Of a stretch of DNA of 64,000 bases, positions 9,888-20,200 are shown in pieces. A program made the translations under genes and the position numbers. Below the pieces are notes generated by a model. The model ran no database searches. It saw nothing but the letters and a program-made list of their open reading frames with translations, and was not told the DNA's origin. Position 1 is the first letter of the stretch. Every line of letters starts with the position of its first letter. Origin of the DNA: Defluviitaleaceae bacterium (GTDB taxonomy: Bacteria; Bacillota; Clostridia; Lachnospirales; WQUN01); NCBI GenBank assembly GCA_009780185.1, contig WRAN01000002.1, forward strand, positions 165,677 to 229,676, in the 5' to 3' direction.

Positions 9888-10748
9888 ATGTCAACAACAA
9901 TCCAAAAAGCACATACCCTGTCAGAAGCGCTTCCTTATATAAGGCGCTATCATGGTAAAACTATGGTAGTGAAATACGGCGGGGGGGCTATGCAATCTGA
10001 CGAGCTATGCCGCCAAGTAATTGCTGATGTGGTGCTCTTGTCATTGGTTGGTATCCGTGTAGTGGTGGTACACGGTGGCGGACCGGAGATTAACGAGCTT
10101 TTAGCAAAAATAGGCAAAGAACCGAAATTTATCGGTGGCTTGAGATATACAGACCAAGAAACAATGGATATGGTACAGATGGTATTATGCGGCCGTATAA
10201 GTAAGCAGCTTGCTCAACTTATTGGGGAGCATGGCGGAAAGGCTTTAAGCATATCTGGTATGGACGGCCGTATGCTGGTGGCGAAGAAGCTGGAAGGCAA
10301 AGAAGATCTTGGTTTTGTGGGGGAGCTTACCGCTGTAAACCCAGAGCCTATAAATATGGCCTTGGCTGAAGGATATATCCCTGTTGTGTCCACTGTAGCC
10401 TGTGGGGAAGATGCCGGAGTTATGTATAATATTAATGCAGATTCCGCCGCCGCAAAGCTTGCGGTAGCTATAAATGCAGAAAAGCTTATACTTCTTACAG
10501 ATGTACGGGGAATTCTTAAAGACCCAAAAGATGAAAGCACCCTTATACCAGAGGTAAGCCTTGACAATGTAAACGAGCTTACACAGTCCGGAATTATATC
10601 CGGAGGGATGATTCCCAAGGTAGAGTGTTGCGTAGAGGTTGTAAAAGGTGGCGTACCCAGGGCACATATACTGGATGGACGAGTACCTCACTCTATATTA
10701 ATAGAGCTGCTTTCGGATCAAGGTATTGGCACAATGATATATAAATAA
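9888..10748 (+). CDS. argB: acetylglutamate kinase
   Basis: Phosphorylates N-acetyl-L-glutamate in arginine synthesis. 286 residues, a usual length. Amino-acid kinase motifs: VVKYGGGAMQ near the N-terminus, VVVHGGGPEIN, GLRYTD, VSTVACGEDAGVMYNINAD, and ILLTDVRGIL with a following GGMIPK. The start at 9888 (MSTTIQKAHTL) is chosen because it follows GGAGG; upstream in-frame ATGs have no ribosome site. No other arg genes are nearby, and a terminator follows at once, so it is a single-gene unit here. Confidence 0.95.
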   Translation: MSTTIQKAHTLSEALPYIRRYHGKTMVVKYGGGAMQSDELCRQVIADVVLLSLVGIRVVVVHGGGPEINELLAKIGKEPKFIGGLRYTDQETMDMVQMVLCGRISKQLAQLIGEHGGKALSISGMDGRMLVAKKLEGKEDLGFVGELTAVNPEPINMALAEGYIPVVSTVACGEDAGVMYNINADSAAAKLAVAINAEKLILLTDVRGILKDPKDESTLIPEVSLDNVNELTQSGIISGGMIPKVECCVEVVKGGVPRAHILDGRVPHSILIELLSDQGIGTMIYK

Positions 10749-10787
10749 AAAATGGCTGCGCTGATCTCAATCGGCGTAGCCATTTTT
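10748..10787. terminator. bidirectional terminator between argB and the IclR gene
   Basis: AAAAATGGCTGCGC (10748-10761) pairs with GCGTAGCCATTTTT (10774-10787), flanked by A- and T-runs. It serves the convergent argB and IclR genes. It is one of three hairpins in the window built on GGCTACGC/GCGTAGCC. Confidence 0.9.
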
Positions 10788-10797
10788 CTTACATGAT

Positions 10798-11550
10798 TTA
10801 TAAAATATACTGCGCCGGCTTCAATGAGGTACTCATAATTTCTGCAACACGTAAAATCGCATCCTCATCCAACCGCAGTGAAGGCGCAGATGTAGATAAT
10901 GCAGCCACAATCTGATGGTTGGCACCAAAGACCGGAAATGCAACGCATGTAACCCCATGCTCATGCTCCATATTATCCAGAGCATAACCACGAGTACGCA
11001 CCAACTCCAATTCTTTGAGAAAAACGTCCTTATCGGTGATTGTCCGCTCAGTAAACTTTTTCAACTTACCAGAAGCATATTTGTTACGCTCTTGTTCCGA
11101 CATGAAAGCCAGCATGGCCTTTCCAAGCCCCGTGCAGTGCATAGGGGCATGCTCCCCTAAAATATTGCGGGTTGATCTGGAGCCTGTAGGGAAATGGCAC
11201 TCGAGATACAACACTTCACCATCATGTGGAATACCTAAGAATACAACTTCATTAGTCAAACTTGATATTTTTTCCATAAACGGGAGAAAGAAATTGCGAA
11301 ACCCCAAATGATTATTAATTATATACCCAAATTGCAACAATCCAACTCCAAGAAAATACTTGTTAGTCTCCGGATTTTGACTTAGATATCCTAACCTCTT
11401 AAAAGTATCGGCAATGTTATGCGCGGTACTTTTTTGTATATCCAGCATTTCTGAAAGTTCCTTTATACTTAACTCAGGGCGCTCTAGTGAAAAACATTCC
11501 AATAATCTTACTGCTTTTGCCAGTGATTTAACCTTAAAATCGTCACTCAA
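10798..11550 (-). CDS. IclR-family transcriptional regulator
   Basis: 250 residues. The N-terminal winged helix-turn-helix (KAVRLLECFSLERPELSIKELSEML, about 12-36, then KSTAHNIADTF) is followed by the IclR effector domain (GEVLYLECH, GEHAPMHCTGLGKAMLAF, TRGYALDNMEHEHGVTCVAFPVF). It starts at TTG 11548-11550 with AAGGTGAT upstream. It is divergent from the carbohydrate operon at 11731 and most likely controls it. The effector is probably a product of that pathway (inference). Confidence 0.9.
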   Translation of the reverse strand: MSDDFKVKSLAKAVRLLECFSLERPELSIKELSEMLDIQKSTAHNIADTFKRLGYLSQNPETNKYFLGVGLLQFGYIINNHLGFRNFFLPFMEKISSLTNEVVFLGIPHDGEVLYLECHFPTGSRSTRNILGEHAPMHCTGLGKAMLAFMSEQERNKYASGKLKKFTERTITDKDVFLKELELVRTRGYALDNMEHEHGVTCVAFPVFGANHQIVAALSTSAPSLRLDEDAILRVAEIMSTSLKPAQYIL

Positions 11551-11594
11551 AATATATCACCTTGTCTTTCTGCCATGGTTGTTCATTCATACAT

Positions 11595-11606
11595 TGTGAT
11601 ATCACA
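11595..11606. promoter_or_regulatory. 12-base perfect palindrome, candidate IclR operator
   Basis: TGTGATATCACA lies in the 180-base gap between the IclR gene and its divergent operon, about 45 bases before the operon promoter and beside the IclR start. Its position suggests an autoregulatory operator. Confidence 0.4.
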
Positions 11607-11641
11607 TTGCGTTGTTGTCAACTTTTCCCCAAAGTTAGCTA

Positions 11642-11670
11642 TTGACAAGCACCCGATTATTTATTATATA
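11642..11670 (+). promoter_or_regulatory. sigma-A promoter of the carbohydrate operon
   Basis: TTGACA at 11642-11647, a 17-base spacer and TATATA at 11665-11670, about 60 bases before the lyase start. It faces away from the IclR gene. Confidence 0.65.
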
Positions 11671-11730
11671 TTGACTATACAGCAGTACGGAACGCCATTC
11701 ATTAATATTGAACGCGAGGTGTTGTTTCGA

Positions 11731-12669
11731 ATGATGCAAACGCAAAAGCAACTGCATATTAAAAAAGAAGTCTGGCCAGTTATGCTTACCCCCTTTACTG
11801 ATGCTGGCAGCATTGATTACAACGGAGTCTTAGAACTTATCGAGTGGTATCAGCATGCTGGGGTCGATGGACTTTTTGCAGTCTGCCAGTCTAGTGAGAT
11901 GTTCTTCCTTTCATTGGATGAGCGCGTACAGTTGGCAGCTTTTGTAAAAAAACATGCTCGTATTCCAGTAATTGCCTGTGGCCATATCTCGACAGATATA
12001 GCATCCCAAATAGATGAGCTGCGCCGCTTAGGTGACACAGGCATTGATGCACTGGTGCTGGTCACAAATCGACTTGCACCAGAAAATAGTACCACTGCAA
12101 AGTGGCAAGATTCTTTAGCACAGATATTGAACGGATTAGATTCCAATCTCCCCCTCGGTTTATACGAATGCCCCTATCCATACAAGCGCTTATTATCTGA
12201 TGATGAAGTGGCCTTTTGTAACGCTACAGGGCGATTCTACTTTCTTAAAGATACTTGCTGTAATATCGACATTCTTCAAAGAAGGCTACAAATTTTGGAA
12301 GGTGGAAGACTAAGATTATATAACGCTAACACAGTCACATTGTTAGATTCTTATCATTCTGGCGCAGCCGGGTTTTCCGGTGTTATGGCCAATTTTCATC
12401 CCGAACTATATGTATCACTTGCACAAATATGGCAAGACGCTAAGCAAGCCACATTATTGCAATCACTACTGTCCATCTGCTCGCGTATAGAGACTCAATT
12501 ATATCCTGTAAACGCCAAATATCACCTTCAGCAGTTAGGACTACCCATAGGCACACATACAAGAAGCCGAAACCATCTAGAGCTTTCCGACCTATTCAAG
12601 GAAGAGATCCGTCAAATGAATACATTAGTTGAATGGGTAAAGAATGAGTTAATACGGATTCCAAGTTAA
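11731..12669 (+). CDS. dihydrodipicolinate synthase/N-acetylneuraminate lyase family protein
   Basis: Class I aldolase of the DapA/NanA family, 312 residues, a TIM barrel. The usual GTTGE loop reads CQSSEM. The conserved tyrosine is in GLYECPYPY, and the Schiff-base lysine is in YFLKDTC. GFSGVMANFHPELY matches the late barrel motif. The start at 11731 follows GCGAGGTG; a longer frame to 11575 crosses the promoter. Placed first in an operon with a sialidase-like protein, an ABC importer and a glycosidase, it more likely cleaves a 2-keto-sugar acid such as sialic acid than makes lysine. The actual substrate is unproven. Confidence 0.85.
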   Translation: MMQTQKQLHIKKEVWPVMLTPFTDAGSIDYNGVLELIEWYQHAGVDGLFAVCQSSEMFFLSLDERVQLAAFVKKHARIPVIACGHISTDIASQIDELRRLGDTGIDALVLVTNRLAPENSTTAKWQDSLAQILNGLDSNLPLGLYECPYPYKRLLSDDEVAFCNATGRFYFLKDTCCNIDILQRRLQILEGGRLRLYNANTVTLLDSYHSGAAGFSGVMANFHPELYVSLAQIWQDAKQATLLQSLLSICSRIETQLYPVNAKYHLQQLGLPIGTHTRSRNHLELSDLFKEEIRQMNTLVEWVKNELIRIPS

Positions 12670-12709
12670 ACATGATTTTATTTGGAATCAGTATAAGGAG
12701 TGGTTATAA

Positions 12710-13753
12710 ATGAAAATCACAGAACACATTAGGGAGTATATTTACGAAGAAGACAGAGAGTTTCAAAGCGGACATGCATCAACTTTGATAAACCTGCCAG
12801 GTGGAGATGTGCTGGCCGCGTGGTTTGGCGGCAGTTGGGAAAAAGGCTCTGATGTAGCTATATGGATGTCACGCCGCACAGCTCAAGGCTGGCAAAAACC
12901 ATATGTAGTAGCCTCCACATGGGGCGTTGCGCTGTGGAACCCCGTATTATTTCGCCGTCTGGATGGTCGAATTCTATTGTTCTATAAAGAAGGCGCAATT
13001 ATCCCAGAATGGCGCACATTTATTAAATATTCGGATGATAATGGCGAAACATTTTCTGAGGCAAAAGAATTGGTTGCCGATGATGTAAGCGGTGGGCGTG
13101 GCCCGGTAAAAAACAAGCCTATCGTACTTTCAGATGGAACAATTGCCGCGCCTGCTTCTATTGAAGGCGACTCTGACGGTCTAAATAAAAAAGGCTTGTG
13201 GGATTGCTTTGTTGATCTATCCCAAGATGGCGGAGAGACTTGGCAACGCAGCGATTTAGTACCGCTGAGGCGAATAGGGTTTAACATGATTGATAGGGTT
13301 TATGACCCACGCCACTGTTACGGTAAGGGAATCATTCAGCCCAGTCTGTGGGAGTCCAAGCCTGGGCACTTGCATATGCTAACACGCTCAACATCATCTG
13401 CGATTTTCCGCAGCGACAGTTCCGATGGCGGCAAAACCTGGTGCTGCGCATACCAAAGCGGCTTGCCCAATAACAACAGTGGCTCTGACTTAGTACAGCT
13501 TCCTGATGGTTCGTTAGTACTGGCGTGGAACCCGGTAGGCAATCTACCCAACTACTACAAAGGCCCTAGAACGCCTTTGGTGCTTTCGCACTCGACAGAT
13601 AACGGAAAGACCTGGCAACAAATATTTACATTGGAAGACACCCAAGGCGGCTTTGCTTATCCGGCAATTATAGCCACCGAAAAAGAAATTTTGCTGACAT
13701 ATACCTGGAATAGGGAAAGAATTGTATTTTGGCGATTCAAATATGAGGGGTGA
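12710..13753 (+). CDS. BNR-repeat sialidase-like protein, cytoplasmic
   Basis: 347 residues with six-blade propeller character. Asp-box motifs appear as SDDNGETF, SQDGGETW, SSDGGKTW and STDNGKTW. The N-terminus has the BNR_2 family hallmark HASTLINLPGGDVLAAWFGG with DVAIWMSRR. There is no signal peptide, so it acts inside the cell on imported material. It may be a sialidase or a related glycosidase. The ribosome site is AAGGAG at about 12696. Its stop overlaps the GTG start of the permease gene by four bases. Confidence 0.8.
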   Translation: MKITEHIREYIYEEDREFQSGHASTLINLPGGDVLAAWFGGSWEKGSDVAIWMSRRTAQGWQKPYVVASTWGVALWNPVLFRRLDGRILLFYKEGAIIPEWRTFIKYSDDNGETFSEAKELVADDVSGGRGPVKNKPIVLSDGTIAAPASIEGDSDGLNKKGLWDCFVDLSQDGGETWQRSDLVPLRRIGFNMIDRVYDPRHCYGKGIIQPSLWESKPGHLHMLTRSTSSAIFRSDSSDGGKTWCCAYQSGLPNNNSGSDLVQLPDGSLVLAWNPVGNLPNYYKGPRTPLVLSHSTDNGKTWQQIFTLEDTQGGFAYPAIIATEKEILLTYTWNRERIVFWRFKYEG

Positions 13754-14667
13754 GTATTATTAATTTCAAAAGAATCGGAACCAGGCTGCACCGAAGCCGA
13801 TATTTGTATTTATTAATTTTGCTACCGGTCATTTACTATTTACTATTCCATTATAGACCTATGTACGGAATCCTTATTGCTTTCCAAAACTTTAGGGTTG
13901 CCCGAGGCATATGGGGCAGTGACTGGGTTGGCTTATTGCATTTTAGGCGATTCCTGGGAGACCCTTACTTTTGGCAGTTGGTGCGCAACACTTTCCTGAT
14001 CAGCTTTTATGGCCTTTTGTGGGGTTTTCCGGCACCGATTATTTTGGCTATCATGCTTAATGAACTAAGGCTGAAGCGCTTCAAAAGATTTGTGCAAAGT
14101 GTCAGCTATCTACCACATTTTATATCTGTAGTTGTAATATCCGGAATGGTGGTTAGGTTTGTATCTTTCGATGGGTTGATAAACCAGATCACGGGACTGT
14201 TTGGAATAGCACCAAGGCAGTTTCTTATGTTCCCTCAGTATTTTAGGACAATTTTCATTTCTTCTGGTATCTGGTCCAGTGTGGGATGGGGTTCGATAAT
14301 TTATCTGGCAGCCCTTTCCGGTGTAAACCCCGAGCTTTATGAGGCTGCGTCAATTGACGGAGCCGGCCGATTTAGGAAGATGATAAGCGTTACTTTGCCC
14401 AGCATTACGCCCACAATCTCGATAATGCTTGTTTTGAACCTTGGTCGGATTTTATCGGTAGGACATGAAAGAGTTCTGTTGCTTTATAACGGTGCAATTT
14501 TTGAGACAGCGGATGTTATATCAACGTTTGTTTTCAGGCGGGGAATTATGGGCAACGACTTTAGCTTTGCAACAGCCATTGGGCTTTTTGAATCGCTTAT
14601 TGGGTTAGTGTTTATCATAACCGCCAACAAAATATCCAACTTAATAAGCGAAAACGGATTATGGTAA
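13750..14667 (+). CDS. ABC transporter permease, LplB type
   Basis: 305-residue inner-membrane subunit of a carbohydrate importer (CUT1 subfamily related to LplB/YteP). About six membrane helices. N-terminal YLYLLILLPVIYYLLFHYRPMYGILIAFQNF is typical. The coupling EAA loop reads EAASIDGAGRFRKMISVTLPSI. It starts at GTG 13750 overlapping the previous stop (GTGA). It pairs with the next permease and the lipoprotein at 15603. No ATPase gene is in the operon, so a shared MsmX-like ATPase is likely used (inference from related systems). Confidence 0.9.
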   Translation: MSIINFKRIGTRLHRSRYLYLLILLPVIYYLLFHYRPMYGILIAFQNFRVARGIWGSDWVGLLHFRRFLGDPYFWQLVRNTFLISFYGLLWGFPAPIILAIMLNELRLKRFKRFVQSVSYLPHFISVVVISGMVVRFVSFDGLINQITGLFGIAPRQFLMFPQYFRTIFISSGIWSSVGWGSIIYLAALSGVNPELYEAASIDGAGRFRKMISVTLPSITPTISIMLVLNLGRILSVGHERVLLLYNGAIFETADVISTFVFRRGIMGNDFSFATAIGLFESLIGLVFIITANKISNLISENGLW

Positions 14668-14680
14668 GGAGGGATAAACA

Positions 14681-15565
14681 GTGAAAATTAGAAGAACTCC
14701 TGCCGAAATCACTTTCGACGCTGCCAACATACTTCTTTTAGGACTTATTGCCTTTATCATGATTTACCCTATGTATTATGTATTCATCGTGTCTATAAGC
14801 TCAGGGATACATGTACTGCGTGGTGATGTTACATTCTTCCCAAGGCAACCGACATTTGAGGTCTACAGAACGGTTTTGCAAAACCCAGATATTCATACAG
14901 GGTTTAGAAATACACTGTTGTATACATCTGTGGGCACGGCCATCAACCTTATTATGACCACCCTATGCGCTTATCCGCTTTCACGTAAAGACTTTTATGG
15001 CAGGAAACCGCTCACATTTTTCTTTTTGCTGACGATGTTTATCAGCGGAGGTATGATTCCTCTGTATCTAACAGTGCTTGATTTAGGACTTATTAATACT
15101 ATGTGGGCAATTGTGCTTCCGCCCGCTATCAGCACATGGAATATGTTAATAATGCGCTCGTTTTTTACTAATATTCCGGAATCCCTGCACGAATCAGCAA
15201 CAATTGATGGAGCTAACGACTTGCAGATATTATCACGTATTGTTTTACCACTATCTAAGCCTGTAATGGCAACGATGCTACTTTTTTACGCTGTCGCTCA
15301 CTGGAATAGCTGGTTTTCTGCGGTTATTTACCTCAACCAGCGGGCAAGGCTACCACTTCAAGTATTCTTACGTGATATCGTTATAACCGGCGTGTTTGGG
15401 GATCAGCATGAGTTAGTTGGTACAGCAATGGATCATTTTCAGGTTGTTGCCACAAATTATCAATATGCAGTAATTATTATTACTGTTGTCCCCATTTTGC
15501 TTGTATATCCATTCTTACAAAAGCATTTCACTAAAGGTGTAATGATAGGCTCAATAAAGGGCTAA
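14681..15565 (+). CDS. carbohydrate ABC transporter permease, YtcP type
   Basis: 294 residues, six membrane helices, MalG-like second permease of the importer. The EAA motif is ESATIDGANDLQILSRIVLPL. N-terminal NILLLGLIAFIMIYPMYYVFIVSIS is typical of the YtcP/LplC group. GTG start at 14681 after AAGGAGG. It ends with GVMIGSIKG, the usual end of this family. Confidence 0.9.
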   Translation: MKIRRTPAEITFDAANILLLGLIAFIMIYPMYYVFIVSISSGIHVLRGDVTFFPRQPTFEVYRTVLQNPDIHTGFRNTLLYTSVGTAINLIMTTLCAYPLSRKDFYGRKPLTFFFLLTMFISGGMIPLYLTVLDLGLINTMWAIVLPPAISTWNMLIMRSFFTNIPESLHESATIDGANDLQILSRIVLPLSKPVMATMLLFYAVAHWNSWFSAVIYLNQRARLPLQVFLRDIVITGVFGDQHELVGTAMDHFQVVATNYQYAVIIITVVPILLVYPFLQKHFTKGVMIGSIKG

Positions 15566-15602
15566 TCATATAATTTATGCAAAGCTTAAGGAGGAAAGCC
15601 AA

Positions 15603-17258
15603 ATGAGTAAAACAAAACGCATGACAGTCTTAGCTGCTATTATGCTGCTCGCTGTTGTAATGTTTGCCGCTTGCGGCGGTGCCGAAGAGCCCGCAATCAC
15701 TCCGGCGACACCAACGCCTACCGTAGATGCAGGCGGAGACCAACAAGAAACAGATGAACCTGAAGTTTCGACGCTTATCTCACCAGATGAGAGAACCCTC
15801 ACTATCATGATAAGCGAACATTCACTGCAGCCCATCAGAGACATGGCGCCGGCACAGGAAGAAATCCTTCGTCAAACAGGCATCAGGATAAACTTCGAAG
15901 CCTTCCCAGGCGGTGTTTACAGCGAGAGGTTGAACATATTACTGGCTACAGGCCAATTGCCGGATATCGTACAATTGGAAGGCATGGCCAATATAAACAA
16001 CTTCTACGATGCCGAAATATTCCTTCCTCTTATGCAGTTTAGTCATCTCATGCCCAATTTCATGGAAATCTGGTACAGCGACCCTAATCTTCCGATGATA
16101 CTACGCGGCCCAGACAGAGAACTTTTTGCTTTCCCGGTTATCAGAGCCAATGAAGCCAGAGGTGGTTATGGCCCAGTAATCCGCACCGACCTTCTTGCAA
16201 GGCACGATTTACCCATTCCCACTACATGGGAGCAAGTCATAGATGTATTGGCAGAGCTTAGAGTCCACTATCCTGATTCTGCACCATGGGCACCAAGAAG
16301 AGGCTTTGGCCGCGGCTTGTTCGACACCACCGCCTATGCTTTGGGTTCTGGTTGGGATGAGTCTCATATCGTATATTACGATGCGGATACAAGCAGATAC
16401 ATCTTTGGCCCAATTACGCCGGAATTTAGAGATGTTATTTACTTCTACAGGCGTGCATATGAAAGAGGTGTATTTGCACCTGACTTTGCAAACCTTTCTA
16501 ACGATGAATGGAGAACAAGCTTAAGCAGTGGCAGGTCTTTCTTCTATGTAGACAATACTGGTTTTTCTATGGGCTTCTCCAGAGACCTTCATCATGAAGA
16601 TCCTGATGCCAGATTTGAGTTTATCGGATCTCTTTACAATCATCACGGTCAAAGAAGGGCCCAGTGGACCTATGGCGTTGCCAGGATGTTTGCAATCAAT
16701 GCAAATATAGAGGATCCCGAAACTGTAGTACGGTTTATGGATTGGATGTACTCCCCAATGGGTACCGCTATTTCCAACTTTGGCGTTGAGGGCGAGCACT
16801 TCTTCTTTGACACTGACGGACAACCTCAGTTCCTTCCTGAATTTGTGCTACAATATCAAGACGTGGAAAACCCATACTACTCCATTTTTGCTGATGTAGG
16901 CATCACTATGCTTAACTTTGCCCCCCATGCCGCAAATACCTGGGCAGCACATCAAATTAATAATATATTGGGGCTTTTTGACGAATGGCAAGAAAGACAC
17001 CAATACACAATGGACAATGACCCAGGCTATCGTTTCGGCAACCTTTTCCCACCTCTTTCAGCAGACGAATCCGATAGGGTTCGTGATCTTGTAGCCGATA
17101 TAAACACCTTCCTTGAGCAACAATACTTCAGATTTGTTACAGGCCAAGTGCCAATGTCTGATTGGGATGATGTTGTTGTACCAGCCCTAATCAGAATGGG
17201 CGCCCAAGAGCTTGAAGATATCTGGAATGAAGCGCTCGATCGTGCACTGGGTAGATAA
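15603..17258 (+). CDS. sugar ABC transporter substrate-binding lipoprotein, LplA type
   Basis: 551-residue extracellular binding protein. The lipoprotein signal has KTKR, a hydrophobic stretch and the lipobox FAAC (Cys about 24), followed by a TPATPTPT linker. The mature part has the family-1 binding-protein pattern (LNILLATGQLPDIV, TWEQVIDVLAEL, VRFMDWMYSPMGT). Strong AAGGAGG ribosome site. It works with the two permeases upstream. The ligand is probably an oligosaccharide that the following glycosidase and the BNR protein degrade. Confidence 0.9.
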   Translation: MSKTKRMTVLAAIMLLAVVMFAACGGAEEPAITPATPTPTVDAGGDQQETDEPEVSTLISPDERTLTIMISEHSLQPIRDMAPAQEEILRQTGIRINFEAFPGGVYSERLNILLATGQLPDIVQLEGMANINNFYDAEIFLPLMQFSHLMPNFMEIWYSDPNLPMILRGPDRELFAFPVIRANEARGGYGPVIRTDLLARHDLPIPTTWEQVIDVLAELRVHYPDSAPWAPRRGFGRGLFDTTAYALGSGWDESHIVYYDADTSRYIFGPITPEFRDVIYFYRRAYERGVFAPDFANLSNDEWRTSLSSGRSFFYVDNTGFSMGFSRDLHHEDPDARFEFIGSLYNHHGQRRAQWTYGVARMFAINANIEDPETVVRFMDWMYSPMGTAISNFGVEGEHFFFDTDGQPQFLPEFVLQYQDVENPYYSIFADVGITMLNFAPHAANTWAAHQINNILGLFDEWQERHQYTMDNDPGYRFGNLFPPLSADESDRVRDLVADINTFLEQQYFRFVTGQVPMSDWDDVVVPALIRMGAQELEDIWNEALDRALGR

Positions 17259-17284
17259 TTAAAATTGAATAGAGAGGTTTTTCA

Positions 17285-20200
17285 ATGACTTATCACGAAT
17301 TGAAAAAGGATTTCCTCTCGCCAAGTTCGCAGCATCGTTCCTTGCCCTTTTGGGCTTGGAACGATGCTCTTTTAGTTGACGAATTGGTGAGGCAAATCCA
17401 TTCTATGAAAGAACAGGGAATTGGCGGTTTTTTCATGCATTCCCGTGAGGGACTAGAGACGGATTATTTAAGCGAGGAATGGTTTGACCTAGTAAAAGCC
17501 TGCGTAGATGCCGCAAAGGAAGCAGGCATGGAGGCATGGCTTTACGATGAGGACAGATGGCCCTCAGGTACGGCGGGTGGCAGAGTAACCCGGGATGGCG
17601 GAGATGATTCTAGATGCAAAGGGCTTACGATGGAAGTCAGTCAGGTTTTTCCGCAAGATATAGAAAAGCACTTGGCCATTTATAAAGCATCAGTTGATGG
17701 TCACCAGCTAAACTATTTCCAAAGACTTGATAAATGCGAACCTCTTGTGGAAAATGAGGTTTATCTAATCTGCCGGATAGAAGTCTCTGGCCCTAGCGAG
17801 TGGTTTAACGACGAATCTCCGCCGGATAATCTTAACCCACAGTCTGTGAAGCGCTTTATCGAAATCACGCACGAAGCGTATAAAGCTAAAGTTGGAGATG
17901 AGTTTGGCAAAACCGTTAAGGGAATATTTGCTGATGAGCCGGGGCTGCATGATACCCATACAACCTTTGACCCCAATCGTGGGTGGATTCCATGGACTTA
18001 TATTTTTAAAGATTATTTCACACAAAAACGCGGTTATGACCTACTTGATTATGTCCCGTTAATTTTCTTTGATGGGGACGAAAGCGCTTCTGCTCGTCAT
18101 GATTATTGGCGCACGGTGACGGAATTATATGTAGAGAGTTTTTCCATGCAGATTAGCCTATGGTGTGAGGAGAATAATATCGACTTTACCGGGCATTTTC
18201 TTCAGGAAAACCGTATAGGCCTGTCTGCCAGAGTGGGCGGAGCTGTTATGCCTCATTATGTGTATCAACACATCCCTGGCATCGACTTACTTATGGAGCA
18301 GACTAAGGAGTACCTTACAGTACGCCAATGTACCAGTGTTGCGAATCAATATAGTAGGCCTTGGGTGCTGACAGAGACATATGGCTGCACCGGCTGGCAC
18401 TTCACATTTGAAGGCCAAAAATGGCTGGGGGATTGGCAATATGTGCAAGGTGTCACTCGTAGATGCCAGCACTTAGCCCTATATTCGATCAAGGGTTGCC
18501 GAAAGCGGGATTATCCTCCAGTTTTTAATTACAACACCAGCTGGTGGAAGTATAACCATGTGGTTGAAGATTACTTTGCAAGGTTGTCTGCTGTACTAGG
18601 TAGAGGGCGGCCGGTAAGAGATATTTTGATATTGCATCCTGCCACTACGGCGTGGGCTTTGCTTGGCACAAGCCCCTATGGTACCCCCCGCCGCCGAGAC
18701 GAGAGGGATATCCCAGGTATTGATGCATATGGCTATAAACTGAATGCGATGCTTAAATATCTAATGGGTATGCATTATGATTTTGACCTGGGCGATGAAC
18801 TGATTATGGCACAGGAAGCATCTGTCTGTGACGGCGTTTTCAGAATAAAAGAAGGCGCATATAAGACAATCATTATTCCTGAGATTGAAACAATGCTGCG
18901 TAGTACTTACCTGCTTTTGATGGATTTTCTTAATGCTGGTGGGCATGTAATTTCACTCGTGCCCTTTGCTTTAATGTTGGAGGGGCGCAAATCGCCAGAG
19001 CTGTCAAAGTTGTATGGGCATGAAAATCTAATAGCAGTAGAGAGTTTTACTGAAGTAGACCAAGCTCTTGAGGGGCTGGAATGTCGGCACATCAGCATAC
19101 AAGACGAGCGTGGGAATGAATGTCATGATATTTATTGTATGCTGAAAGAGACAGATAGCCTTAGAACTTTGTTTGTAGTAAACAATAATCGCAATCAAGG
19201 ACACTCGATAAAAATAAAAATACCCTCATTATGGCGAGAAGGATATGAAAAGGCACAGGGATTAACGCTATATGAGTATGACGTGGAAGAATGGGATATG
19301 CTGTCAGGTGAGGTATACGCCGCTGAATATTCCCAAGGAGAGATTGCTACTAGTTTCGGCCCTGCAGAATCTAAGATGTATGTATTAAAAAGCGGTAAAG
19401 TAAACAATAGCGCTAAACCCAACCTAGCAAAGATAAAGCCTCCTAATATGTCCTTGTGTACGACTCTGCCGTCTACGTTCACATTTAGGCGGGATTTACC
19501 TAATTCACTAACTTTGGATATGTGTGCATATAGGATTGGTGATACAGCATTTTCTGATGTGATGCAGTTGTGGCAGGCCCAAAGGGATATAAGGGATGCA
19601 CTAGGAATGCGGCAAATTTATTATAATGGGCTTGCCCAGCGGTATAAGTGGGCTAATGTCCCCCACCCTAATGACGGCGCAAAGGTTGAGCTTAAATTTC
19701 AATTCTATGTTGAGCATATTCCAGAGGGTGGTATTTCTCTAGCTATTGAATCCCCCGAGCATTTTAAGATATATCTAAATGCCGTTAAAGCGGAAACAGC
19801 CGATGCAAATAATTATTTTATTGACAAGAGTATTGGCGTAGTACGTTTAAACGGCATACAGGTAGGAATCAATACTCTGCTGATTGCTTGCGAATACAAA
19901 AATAGCTACGAGTTGGAAGATTGCTATATTCTTGGGGATTTTGGTGTAGATGTAGACAGACGCATTACTAAAGAGCCAAAAAAGTTAAGACTAGGCGACT
20001 GGTGTTTGCAAGGCCTGATGCATTATGCGGGTGCGGTTATATATGAATCAGCTGTTGAGATAAAGGCTGATCACGAAGCGAGATATTTCATTGATGTGGG
20101 GTCGTTCCTTGCTACAGTTATTGCAGTTAAGGTAAATGGTCAATTGGCTGGATATATTCCTTGGAAATGTGCAAATATACTGGAAATTACTAAGTTTATA

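Noticed and set aside
9608..9958. 116-codon open frame before argB
   Set aside because: No ribosome site, overlaps the argB promoter and start, and resembles no protein.
10245..10691. 148-codon frame antisense to argB
   Set aside because: Reverse-strand shadow of a well-identified gene.
11595..11606. TGTGATATCACA as a CRP or CcpA site
   Set aside because: Clostridial CcpA cre sites need the WTGNAANCGNWNNCA-type pattern with central CG, and CRP-type control is not expected; IclR control is more likely.
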